A DNA stretch of 8,416 nucleotides, from positions 107,876 to 116,291 of the forward strand of contig DDHX01000058.1 in NCBI GenBank assembly GCA_002338255.1, written 5' to 3'. A model generated the notes under the pieces. That model made no database searches and had not been told where the DNA came from. It was given only the letters and a program-made list of their open reading frames with translations. A program made the translations under genes and the position numbers. Below are positions 1 to 6,441 of the stretch, piece after piece; the stretch's first letter is position 1, and every line of letters starts with the position of its first letter. Origin of the DNA: Ruminococcaceae bacterium UBA1865 (GTDB lineage: Bacteria > Bacillota > Clostridia > Oscillospirales > Acutalibacteraceae).

Positions 1-457
1 GGCGCATAACCGTACCCTCGATAGTGGGAGTTTGGAATGAAATGCTGTCACCTTTGGTCTGCAAGTTTGTTGCAGGAATGCCAAATTTCACCTTGTAAAG
101 CCAAAAATAACGATATTTTCCGTTTGCTTTCTTTGCCCGGAATCCGATTGCCGCCGGTGTGCCGCCGTCCTCGCTCGTTGAAACAAGCACGCCATTGTCG
201 TCAATGGTTGCGCCGGTCAAATCTTCTGCTGCGGTTCTGCCGATATCGTCCACGCCAAGCGAAAGTTTGCCGGACTTGAATTCCTTGACTACTGCCGCCG
301 CGCCATCATCCGCGTAAAGCGTCGCTTCCGCTAGATCAACGGAAAGATCAGATTTGATTGCCTTTGCAAGCGAAACAGGCGTTGCGTAGGTTTCCGTACC
401 GTCTGTTGCTTCTGTAATCTTCGAATAAAACAATTTATCCAAGCCAATAGTTGCCAT
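1..457 (-). CDS. Major tail (tube) protein, phi13 family; 3' end outside window
   Basis: Translating the minus strand from ATG at 457 gives MATIGLDKLFYSKITEATDG and continues open for 152 codons to the window edge. The residues VDLAEATLYADDGAA (about 41-55), the glycine-rich DDIG and DDNG turns, and the late segment WLYKVKFGIPATNLQTKG are characteristic of the phi13-type major tail proteins of Firmicutes siphophages. These proteins polymerise into the tail tube through which DNA passes. Family members are usually a little under 200 residues, so I expect only about 40 to be missing. A strong AGGAGG (466-471) sits in the 3' end of the preceding gene, fitting the high expression a tube protein needs. 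It follows the putative tail terminator by 3 bases, the standard order in these phages. Family assignment is from recognition of the sequence, not a search. Confidence 0.9.
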   Translation of the reverse strand, partial: MATIGLDKLFYSKITEATDGTETYATPVSLAKAIKSDLSVDLAEATLYADDGAAAVVKEFKSGKLSLGVDDIGRTAAEDLTGATIDDNGVLVSTSEDGGTPAAIGFRAKKANGKYRYFWLYKVKFGIPATNLQTKGDSISFQTPTIEGTVMR

Positions 458-460
458 ATC

Positions 461-805
461 TTAAACCTCCTCTAAATCATATTCTTTCAACACATCTATT
501 GCGTAGTGATGAAAACCGGTATCATCCTCATGCCCGATATACCGGCGGTCGGTGATCGTAAAATCATTCAGCAGAAGTGCCTTTACAATCTGTTTTTTTC
601 TTGTGGTATAGCTGCCTTTTACAAACAAAGACAGCCGCGCTTCCTGTATTTCCTGCTGCGGATGATTATCTGCGTACCCTTCAAAAGTATCATTCATCGG
701 AGTGATAACAAGATACTCATCAGGAGGGACACCGCTGAACACAACAGTTTCGATTGGGGTACCCACTGCCGTAAGTACTGCATTTAATTCCGATAAAATA
801 CTCAT
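461..805 (-). CDS. Small head-tail/tail-completion protein (tail-terminator position)
   Basis: The product has 114 residues, begins MSILSELNAVL and ends DVLKEYDLEEV. I do not recognise a diagnostic motif. The assignment rests on size, acidic character and position: in HK97-like Firmicutes phages the gene between the gp10-like protein and the major tail protein usually encodes a small protein that caps the head-proximal end of the tail tube (tail terminator). The start ATG overlaps the stop of the gp10-like gene as ATGA (802-805), so the two are translationally coupled. An AAAAGGAG lies 11 bases upstream inside the gp10-like gene, slightly longer than the ideal spacing. The ORF is real because coupling and spacing on both sides are exact. 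The terminator role is inference; a minor head-completion role is the alternative. Confidence 0.75.
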   Translation of the reverse strand: MSILSELNAVLTAVGTPIETVVFSGVPPDEYLVITPMNDTFEGYADNHPQQEIQEARLSLFVKGSYTTRKKQIVKALLLNDFTITDRRYIGHEDDTGFHHYAIDVLKEYDLEEV

Positions 806-1233
806 ATATTTTCAATCTCCTTTTCCAAAGCAGCCGTCATGGCCGCAATACACGGTTTTCTGGAAGCTGACTTTGCCGGTTTGAGAAAAGGCTTTGCAGG
901 CTGACCGGATTTTCCATATTCCAAAATACTTGCAACCTTAGCATTACTTTCTCCGTCTTTCCTAGGCTCAGCAAAACCGATTTTTACATTGAAATTGCCA
1001 TCCCTATCCTGCTTTGCGGAAGTAACACCCAGTGCCTCAACGAGTTCACCGGTGGAACGAGATTTATATTTTGTATCATTTCCGATGACCGCCTGCAGAT
1101 TGGACTTCACTTTTGGCAGTACCACAGAGCCGCCGGCTTCCAGCACTTTTGGTATAATCTCATCGGTTTTTTCAACCAACTTGGAAACTTTAAGAAGAAA
1201 CTCCTCCGGCATTTTTATATCAATTTTAGGCAC
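802..1233 (-). CDS. HK97 gp10-like head-tail protein, GTG start
   Basis: A product of 143 residues starting MPKIDIKMPEEFLLK. The late segment ASILEYGKSGQPAKPFLKPA is the hallmark of the HK97-gp10 family: a short glycine turn followed by Pro-Ala-Lys-Pro-Phe-Leu. Family members act in head-tail joining or tail completion of siphophages. I place the start at GTG (1231-1233) because AAAAGGTG (1241-1248) lies 7 bases upstream. A TTG two codons earlier is only 2 bases from the same site, which is too close for initiation. The gene therefore overlaps the end of the adaptor gene by 8 bases, and its stop overlaps the next start as ATGA. The N-terminal half is rich in Lys and Glu and probably helical. 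Confidence 0.88.
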   Translation of the reverse strand: MPKIDIKMPEEFLLKVSKLVEKTDEIIPKVLEAGGSVVLPKVKSNLQAVIGNDTKYKSRSTGELVEALGVTSAKQDRDGNFNVKIGFAEPRKDGESNAKVASILEYGKSGQPAKPFLKPAKSASRKPCIAAMTAALEKEIENI

Positions 1234-1558
1234 TTGCAATCACCTTTTCTGCTAATACTTCCACATACATTCCCCGACCGGATACATCTTCTACGCTAGT
1301 AATGTTATACCGCCCATCATCACAGACAAGAACAATAGCGGTCGTTATTACAATACCGGGGATTTTACGAAAGCGAAACAGAGCGGTCGCTGTTGAAAAC
1401 GCCGCTCTATTTGCCCATTGTTCATTGCCATGCCTTTCTTCCCTATATGCCCTAACTGAAGCCAAAATAGTGTCACCGACAGTGGCGAAACCCTCGCTGT
1501 CTTTGACTGGCTCAGTTGAGATCACATCTACAAAAGTGTTCATTTTTCCAAAGCTCAT
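1226..1558 (-). CDS. Phage head-tail adaptor (head closure / joining protein)
   Basis: The product has 110 residues, beginning MSFGKMNTFVDVISTEPVKD. The pattern of a short beta-rich protein with 'DVISTEP..DSEGF', a central 'ASVRAYREERHGNEQWANRA' and a late 'RYNITSVEDVSGRGMYVEVLAEK' fits the phage head-tail joining family (SPP1 gp16 / HK97 gp7 type). Family members seal the connector after DNA packaging and form part of the neck. I choose ATG at 1558, which has GGAAGGTG 5 bases upstream. A TTG at 1573 would add five residues but overlaps that ribosome site and has none of its own. The gene begins 2 bases after the stop of the connector gene and overlaps the gp10-like gene by 8 bases, consistent with stoichiometric neck assembly. 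Confidence 0.85.
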   Translation of the reverse strand: MSFGKMNTFVDVISTEPVKDSEGFATVGDTILASVRAYREERHGNEQWANRAAFSTATALFRFRKIPGIVITTAIVLVCDDGRYNITSVEDVSGRGMYVEVLAEKVIASA

Positions 1559-1560
1559 CC

Positions 1561-1875
1561 TTACACCTTCCAATTCCGGTCAAGTCGAAGTAACAGATTC
1601 ACCGTATCCCACACTTGCTGTGCCGCTTGCACGTTATCACTAAAAAAGCCGCCGGTGCTGCCGTCCCGGCTCTCGTAAAAGTGGGACGACAACATAACGA
1701 TGGCCTGCTCGGTTGTTGGCGGCATAGGGTTTGTTTGGTAATAATCCTGTGACAAATGCTGATAGCTTTCCGCATAGGCAGCAGCAGCGGTAATATAACT
1801 CTGTAAAAGCATATCATCTTCGCTGTGCTGCAATATGAGGTTTGCCTTAACCCTTTCTAAAAGTTCCATCGCCAT
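1561..1875 (-). CDS. Head-tail connector protein, HK97 gp6-like
   Basis: An almost wholly alpha-helical product of 104 residues. It has an N-terminal helix MAMELLERVKANLIL, then DDMLLQSYITAAAAYAESYQ, and a later 'PMPPTTEQAIVMLSSHFYESRDG'. This arrangement (an 'L..VK..L' opening, 'D..L..YI..A...AE.Y', then the 'A...L..H.YE.R' helix) is the gp6-like / Phage_connect family. Its members form a ring under the portal as the first neck layer. The start codon lies one base after the capsid stop (TAA-T-ATG). No good Shine-Dalgarno is visible, so expression probably depends on ribosomes finishing the very abundant capsid reading frame. A second ATG two codons in (1869) is an equally possible start. Family placement is by pattern recognition and synteny. 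Confidence 0.85.
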   Translation of the reverse strand: MAMELLERVKANLILQHSEDDMLLQSYITAAAAYAESYQHLSQDYYQTNPMPPTTEQAIVMLSSHFYESRDGSTGGFFSDNVQAAQQVWDTVNLLLRLDRNWKV

Positions 1876-1876
1876 A

Positions 1877-3082
1877 TTATGACGCAGCTTTTTGCTGTAA
1901 GATTTTGATTGCTTCGGGCAAAATCAGCTTACCGTCTACGCGTTCCGTTGCCATAAAACCAACCTGTCCGGTTGCGGCAAAGAGTTCATTCAAGCGTTTG
2001 AAGGAACGGCCCTGACGGTCGGCAACCCAGTAGTAACCAAAATCACCGAATGCGATGCTCTTTGCCCCGGCGGCAATAATCGGCACATACGCAGAAGTTA
2101 CAACGGGGCGATTGAGAATGGTATCCGGCGTACCGGCGGTCACCGAAGCTTGCCACAAATACTGACCGTTGTTGTCCTTCAGTTTCCGGATTGCTTTCAC
2201 CGTCGCGTCATTCATCATGAAGGTTGCGTTTTTACGGTAAGGGGATTTAAGAGAGTAGAACAAATCCATAATCTCATCAAGGGTAATTGCGGTAGCACTG
2301 GCAGCTGTCACACCCAGTTCCGCGCCGCCAGTGGTATGAAAGATACCGGTGGGTTTGCCGGTGCCGTCGCCAATGAAGAAGGATTCCTCTTCCTTTACAC
2401 CAATACGGCGGGCGAATTCGGTTGCTATATAACTTTCGAGATTGAATACGTTATCATTCAGCAGTTCTTCGGAAACCTTCAGCATCGTGGCCAGCTTATA
2501 TGCTCCAATAGATACCTGACCGAATGCGTCATCACTTTCCGGAATGATACCTTCTTCATCCACCCAGGAAGCGGTACCCTTGGTTGCCACCACAGGAATT
2601 TTGCGGTCGCCGGTTGAAGTAGTGATTACCTTAGCAAGCTGACGAAAAATATTCTGCTCCTCCAAAGCCTGCACCAGAGTGCGTTCGAACTCATCAGGAA
2701 CAAGATAACCGCCCTCGGTGTCGGTGCCGATCTGTAGAGCATTCTGTACATCAAAATTGGACTTGTTGCGCATGACTTTCCAGAATGCATTTTTGTACTC
2801 ATCGGCGGCCCTGCCGCTTTTGGTTTTGCTGCCAGCTGTCGCGGTCGGTTTATTGGTAATTGGATCTGCGGTAGGCCTGGAAAGTTCCAAATCCAGCGTA
2901 GCCTGCCGTTCCAGACGGTCGATCTCCTTGCCGAGCGCCACTACGTCGGCTTCCATCTTTTCATAGATCGCGGTATCTTCGGCGCAGATCAGCCCGTCAT
3001 TGCCCCGTTTAGTATCGAGAAAAGCCTTTGCGGCGTCCCATGCTTTGGCGCGTTTTTCACGCAGTTCTAAAATCTGATTCAT
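1877..3082 (-). CDS. HK97-family major capsid protein
   Basis: A product of 401 residues with the layout of HK97-fold capsid precursors. Residues 1-65 are a charged coiled-coil scaffold-like delta domain (MNQILELREKRAKAWDAAKA, then EKMEADVVALGKEIDRLERQ). A low-complexity Thr/Lys/Ala linker spans about 70-92. The conserved mature-shell opening 'IGTDTEGGYLVPDEFERTLV' follows at about 118-137. Later markers include 'FFIGDGTGKPTGIF' and 'FGDFGYYWVADRQGRSFKRL'. The protein builds the icosahedral shell. The delta domain is normally removed by the neighbouring protease; the cut probably lies in the roughly 90-117 region, though its exact residue cannot be read from sequence. A strong AGGAGG overlaps the end of the protease gene, matching the high output required. 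Confidence 0.96.
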   Translation of the reverse strand: MNQILELREKRAKAWDAAKAFLDTKRGNDGLICAEDTAIYEKMEADVVALGKEIDRLERQATLDLELSRPTADPITNKPTATAGSKTKSGRAADEYKNAFWKVMRNKSNFDVQNALQIGTDTEGGYLVPDEFERTLVQALEEQNIFRQLAKVITTSTGDRKIPVVATKGTASWVDEEGIIPESDDAFGQVSIGAYKLATMLKVSEELLNDNVFNLESYIATEFARRIGVKEEESFFIGDGTGKPTGIFHTTGGAELGVTAASATAITLDEIMDLFYSLKSPYRKNATFMMNDATVKAIRKLKDNNGQYLWQASVTAGTPDTILNRPVVTSAYVPIIAAGAKSIAFGDFGYYWVADRQGRSFKRLNELFAATGQVGFMATERVDGKLILPEAIKILQQKAAS

Positions 3083-3095
3083 TAAAAGTTCCTCC

Positions 3096-3794
3096 TCAAT
3101 ATTTTAAAAGTTCCAATCTCTTGTCGAGATTTTCGATTTGTAACCCTGTTTTTACAGGCTGTTTACACTGTAATTTGTTGAGCACTGATTTTGTAACGGC
3201 AGCGTTACTAAAAATAAGTCCGTCGTTTTCAGGTAAGGTATCTTCTGCATTGCTGTCAAACAGAATACCGTCTGCAAAGCCCAGTTCCACCGCCTTTTTT
3301 GCGTTCATCCAGCTTTCTGCATCCATGAGATTGGAAATCTTCGACCGGGACAGCCCAGTTTTTAGCTCATATGCGTTGATGATGCACTCTTTTACTTCAT
3401 TCAGAAGATCAATGGCTTTATTCATTTCCTCCGTATCTCCGAATGCACCAGTCATGGGATTATGAACCATGAGCATGCTGACCGGCGACATAAGAATTTC
3501 TCCTCCTGCCATAGCAATGACCGAAGCGGCGCTGGCAGCAATTCCATCAATTTTTACGGTGACTTTGCCTTTGTAATCCATGAGCATATTATAAATTTGG
3601 GACGCCGCGAACACATCGCCGCCAGGGCTATTTATCCACACAGTGATGTCATCTTTCCCATTCATTAGCTCCGATTTAAACTGTTTAGGCGAAATTTCAT
3701 CTCCCAGCCAGCTTTCTTCGGCAATCGCGCCGTCGAGGTAAAGGGTTCGAGTTTCAGAAGTTTCATTCTTTACCCAGTTCCAGAACTTTTTCAC
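3096..3794 (-). CDS. ClpP-like prohead protease
   Basis: A product of 232 residues with a ClpP-fold serine protease core. 'ITVWINSPGGDVFAASQIYN' (50-69) supplies the oxyanion strand. 'DGIAASAASVIAMAG' carries the predicted nucleophile Ser88, and 'SMLMVHNP' the catalytic His111. The acid should fall in 'LMDAESWMNAKKAVELGFAD'; alignment by eye with ClpP puts Glu160 at the usual Asp position, with Asp158 nearby. Phage members of this family cleave capsid precursors during head maturation, in place of the unrelated U35-type protease. The C-terminal 50 residues are divergent and may be processed. The start is GTG (3792-3794) with GGAGGA about 7 bases upstream. It lies between portal and capsid, its standard place, and its TGA abuts the capsid ribosome site. 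Confidence 0.93.
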   Translation of the reverse strand: MKKFWNWVKNETSETRTLYLDGAIAEESWLGDEISPKQFKSELMNGKDDITVWINSPGGDVFAASQIYNMLMDYKGKVTVKIDGIAASAASVIAMAGGEILMSPVSMLMVHNPMTGAFGDTEEMNKAIDLLNEVKECIINAYELKTGLSRSKISNLMDAESWMNAKKAVELGFADGILFDSNAEDTLPENDGLIFSNAAVTKSVLNKLQCKQPVKTGLQIENLDKRLELLKY

Positions 3795-3847
3795 TTATGT
3801 TCCTCCGTTTCTGTTTTGCATTTGTAAAATTTAGTCGCAGGCATCAT
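3791..3847 (-). CDS. Possible 18-residue mini-ORF between portal and protease
   Basis: The minus strand reads MMPATKFYKCKTETEEHK and then stops. Its first ATG overlaps the portal stop as ATGA (3844-3847), and its TGA overlaps the protease start as GTGA (3791-3794), so it exactly fills the 49-base gap in this otherwise seamless operon. No ribosome site of its own is visible beyond what termination-reinitiation would give. It could be a coupling ORF that hands ribosomes from portal to protease, a remnant of an older N-terminus of the protease, or chance. The double overlap is seen directly; translation is inference. Confidence 0.3.
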   Translation of the reverse strand: MMPATKFYKCKTETEEHK

Positions 3848-5118
3848 GTCTGCTGATTTCCGCTCTGCCCCGTGTGCGAATTGAGTCCAGCGTCACGCTG
3901 GGCAAATGCACCGGCATCCTGCAACTTTGTCATCGCTCCGTTAATGAGATACAAATTTCCGCCGAGTTCTTCCGGAATACAATTGAGATTTTCAAGCTCG
4001 CGAATGTCGTTTGTGGACAGCCAGCCGTTCTGTCTGCCGGTAGCATATCCACTCATGCGGCTGGCATAATCTCCGCGAAGTAATCCGTCCACATTGAACT
4101 TCACAAAATACGTCCTCTTTTCCGATGGCAAAATTAATGATTTCTGGATTGCTTGTTCCCACCGTACTGCCCAAGGGTCGAGGGTGTATTTTACGAATTC
4201 CAAACTCTGCTGCTCAATATTAGAAAAACTGGATTTTTCAAGATCGCCGACCATGTGTGGTGGGATACGGAAGATTCGTGCGATTTCATTGATTTGGAAC
4301 TTCCTTGTTTCTAAAAACTGCGCCTGCTCCGGCGGTATTCCGATGCTTTGAAACTTCATACCTTCCTCAAGCACAGCCACCCTGTGCGCATTACTGCTGC
4401 CCTGATATACAGAATTCCAGCTTTCCCGAACTCTAGCGGGGTCTTTTACCACACCGGGATGTTCCAACACGCCGCCGGGACTTGCGCCGTTCGCGAAGAA
4501 TTTAGCACCGTACTCTTCACAGGCGATTGCCATCCCGATTGCGTTTTTGGCCATGGCAATAGGCGAATATCCAACCAAGCCATCAAAACCAAGACCGGGA
4601 ATATGCAGGATTTCTTCACTGCGAAGAATTACGATACCTGAATCAGCTCTGTACTCATAATAAAGTTCCCCGGCAGAGGTTCGATCCACCGTCATCCTGT
4701 CCGGTAGCAAAGGATAGAGTGCTAATGCGTTTCCTCTGCCGTCCCGAATAATCTGCGCATAGGCGTTTCCCCATAATAAAAGATGACTCATCAGTGTTTC
4801 TCGAAACACAAATGAAGTCATCTCAGGGTTTGGCTCGTCATGAAGCAGATAATATAACTGATGGTCGATTGCTTTTTCTTTCCCGCCGTCCGGCTTATAT
4901 TTGTAGGTGTGAAGCGGCAGCCCTGCAATCGCCTCTGACAGAATTCTTACGCAGGAGTACACCGCCGTTGTCTGCATGGCGCTGCGCTCATTAACACTTT
5001 TACCGCTTGTGGTACCACCAAAGAAAAAGCTGTAATTGCTGCCGGGCAAACTGTTTTGAGCAGAGAATCTCTGTGGTGGCTTGTCACGGGAGTGAAACAG
5101 GCTCTTAAAAATGCTCAT
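3844..5118 (-). CDS. HK97-family portal protein
   Basis: A product of 424 residues with clear portal signatures. The early 'SAMQTTAVYSCVRILSEAIA' (about 46-65) is the conserved portal opening helix. The middle contains 'GLVGYSPIAMAKNAIGMAIA' followed by 'EEYGAKFFANGASPGGVL'. The long conserved helix 'IARIFRIPPHMVGDLEKSSF' then runs into 'SNIEQQSLEFVKYTLDPW'. Twelve copies of such proteins form the ring at one capsid vertex through which terminase drives DNA, and which nucleates capsid assembly. Length is normal for the family and no break is seen. The C-terminal tail (QRDAGLNSHTGQSGNQQT) is polar and probably disordered. AAGGAG lies 11 bases before the ATG. In related phages this gene directly follows terL; here the diguanylate cyclase cassette separates them. 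Confidence 0.96.
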   Translation of the reverse strand: MSIFKSLFHSRDKPPQRFSAQNSLPGSNYSFFFGGTTSGKSVNERSAMQTTAVYSCVRILSEAIAGLPLHTYKYKPDGGKEKAIDHQLYYLLHDEPNPEMTSFVFRETLMSHLLLWGNAYAQIIRDGRGNALALYPLLPDRMTVDRTSAGELYYEYRADSGIVILRSEEILHIPGLGFDGLVGYSPIAMAKNAIGMAIACEEYGAKFFANGASPGGVLEHPGVVKDPARVRESWNSVYQGSSNAHRVAVLEEGMKFQSIGIPPEQAQFLETRKFQINEIARIFRIPPHMVGDLEKSSFSNIEQQSLEFVKYTLDPWAVRWEQAIQKSLILPSEKRTYFVKFNVDGLLRGDYASRMSGYATGRQNGWLSTNDIRELENLNCIPEELGGNLYLINGAMTKLQDAGAFAQRDAGLNSHTGQSGNQQT

Positions 5119-5145
5119 ATTGTCATCAACTCCTTAAAAGTGGGT

Positions 5146-5177
5146 AAAAGAAAAGCACCTCATTTCTGAGATGCTTT
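5146..5177 (-). terminator. Intrinsic terminator after the diguanylate cyclase gene
   Basis: Read as minus-strand RNA, AAAGCAUCUCA pairs with UGAGGUGCUUU around a GAAA tetraloop (GNRA class). This gives an 11-bp stem whose only non-Watson-Crick pair is a U-G wobble, followed by UCUUUU. On the plus strand the same site has a C-A mismatch and no U tract, so it is oriented for minus-strand transcription. It lies 57 bases past the GGDEF stop and 28 bases before the portal start. It should end the cyclase transcript and would also attenuate read-through into portal. Confidence 0.82.
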
Positions 5178-5233
5178 GGAGTATATGCCGTTATTGAATT
5201 ATGTAATACTGTAGACTTGCGAATTGACCGCAA
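5178..5233. other. AT-rich spacer after the cyclase gene
   Basis: This short non-coding stretch lies between the cyclase stop and its terminator. A TATACT-like hexamer occurs on the minus strand just before the hairpin, but it lacks a convincing -35 partner and would initiate inside the terminator stem, so I do not call a promoter. Nothing else is recognisable. Confidence 0.4.
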
Positions 5234-6361
5234 TCATACTGTTTCCTGATCATTCGACCTTCTGCCATAAAGCCCTTTTAATTTTGCTTTGTGAGCATAC
5301 ATAGCCTCATCAGCTTGGGAAAATGTTGAGTATATACTTTCACTTTCCTTTTGGTTGTAAAAAGCATATCCATAAGCAAGTACAATTTTATTTTGGCGGT
5401 TTTGATTTACTTTAATTAATAAGTCATCTAAATGAGATAAAGTACATTCCGCTAATTGCTTTGGAATTTCTTCGCAAATAACACAAAACTCATCACCGCC
5501 GATCCGATATGTCTTACCAATACCCATAAAGCACTCCTTTATTGATCTTGCGGCATCTAAAATCAGTTCATCCCCAGCTTTATGGCCATATACATCATTC
5601 GTTTCTTTTAAGTTATTAAGATCGAACATAAAAATTGCTGCATTTTTATTGCTATTTGCATATTGTTCCATTTCATTTTCAAATGCTGAGCGATTTTTAA
5701 CTCCAGTTTGTATGTCGTGTGTAAATAGTAACTCCCGCAAAAAGACATAGTATAGTAGCAAAGATAACGCGACACTGCTCCAAATTAAGATTAATTCTCT
5801 AAATATAATTTGGAGTATTGTTGCAAGTAAAGGTATTAAAATAATTGAAACGAAAGCTTTCCTATCTTCTATTTCATATTCATCATTTTTTTTGATTGCA
5901 TCTCTTATCATCAACGCATAATAAAGCAGGCTAATGATAGCAGGCAATAAAAATAAATTCCCTCGTGTATATTGATTCTGAGAATCGATAAAAAAGATCC
6001 AGCCTGTTTTATAACTTAAAACACACATCAAAGCATTAAAGCATAACGGTATGCTCAAAAATCTCTTACGCCAAATTTTTTCTTCTCTTTTATAATAAAA
6101 CAATAAAAAGGCAAAAGGAGCTGCTGGGCTTAAAGAAAATCCTAGAATGTTTACTATACGGTTCGGTACTATAAGTTTGTTATTATTTGGAAGTGTCATT
6201 AGAATAGTAGCTATTTCTAAAACCAGCAAAATAATTGTAATCACGCACGCAACTCTATAATTTATATTTGTCTTTTTATCAGCAACGTGCCGCTTGGCCA
6301 TACTTATTGTAAAACAAAGTGAAACAATTGCAAAAACATCCATACTGATTGAAGGCACCAT
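5234..6361 (-). CDS. Seven-helix membrane diguanylate cyclase (GGDEF), probable prophage cargo gene
   Basis: A product of 375 residues. The N-terminal 210 form about seven hydrophobic segments (roughly 3-21, 36-57, 67-90, 101-118, 135-152, 169-187, 190-208), probably a membrane sensor of unknown ligand. The GGDEF domain starts at the typical 'DIQTGVKNR' (216-224). It carries the metal and nucleotide residues in 'FDLNNLKETNDVYGH' (Asp247, Asn255, Asp256), and an intact 'YRIGGDEF' with GGDEF at 288-292, so it should make c-di-GMP from two GTP. The product-inhibition RxxD expected at 279-282 is absent (MGIG). AAGGAAG lies 8-9 bases before the ATG. The gene is much more AT-rich than its phage neighbours and has its own promoter and terminator. 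It plays no known role in virion assembly, so I infer cargo (a moron) acting on the host. The signal sensed cannot be read from the sequence. Confidence 0.93.
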   Translation of the reverse strand: MVPSISMDVFAIVSLCFTISMAKRHVADKKTNINYRVACVITIILLVLEIATILMTLPNNNKLIVPNRIVNILGFSLSPAAPFAFLLFYYKREEKIWRKRFLSIPLCFNALMCVLSYKTGWIFFIDSQNQYTRGNLFLLPAIISLLYYALMIRDAIKKNDEYEIEDRKAFVSIILIPLLATILQIIFRELILIWSSVALSLLLYYVFLRELLFTHDIQTGVKNRSAFENEMEQYANSNKNAAIFMFDLNNLKETNDVYGHKAGDELILDAARSIKECFMGIGKTYRIGGDEFCVICEEIPKQLAECTLSHLDDLLIKVNQNRQNKIVLAYGYAFYNQKESESIYSTFSQADEAMYAHKAKLKGLYGRRSNDQETV

Positions 6362-6412
6362 ATTCCTCGCTTCCTTTCATTCCAGCCTAGCAAAGCATAA
6401 TATGTCGAATTT

Positions 6413-6441
6413 AGTATACCACAGTAAAATAAGTTTTTAAA
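6413..6441 (-). promoter_or_regulatory. Extended -10 promoter for the diguanylate cyclase gene
   Basis: On the minus strand, TTTAAA (6441-6436, four of six to TTGACA) is followed after 17 bases by TATACT (6418-6413, five of six to TATAAT). The bases just before the -10 are TGG, the TGn of an extended -10 element. The predicted start near 6406 leaves a leader of about 45 bases containing the AAGGAAG ribosome site. The -35 hexamer overlaps the terminase stop codon. A housekeeping sigma factor would suffice, implying expression in the lysogen. No operator-like dyad is seen. Confidence 0.65.

Noticed and set aside
2150..2617. Plus-strand open frame of 155 codons opposite the capsid gene
   Set aside because: It is a complementary-frame shadow of the capsid coding sequence and has no recognisable protein features.
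5116..5126. ATGACAATATGA mini-ORF just before portal
   Set aside because: It has only three codons, the ribosome site is too close (3 bases), and it is out of frame with portal. It is most likely chance.
5170..5215. Possible promoter for portal (TATACT on the minus strand before the hairpin)
   Set aside because: The best -35 partner is poor and the predicted start would fall inside the terminator stem. I could not justify a call.
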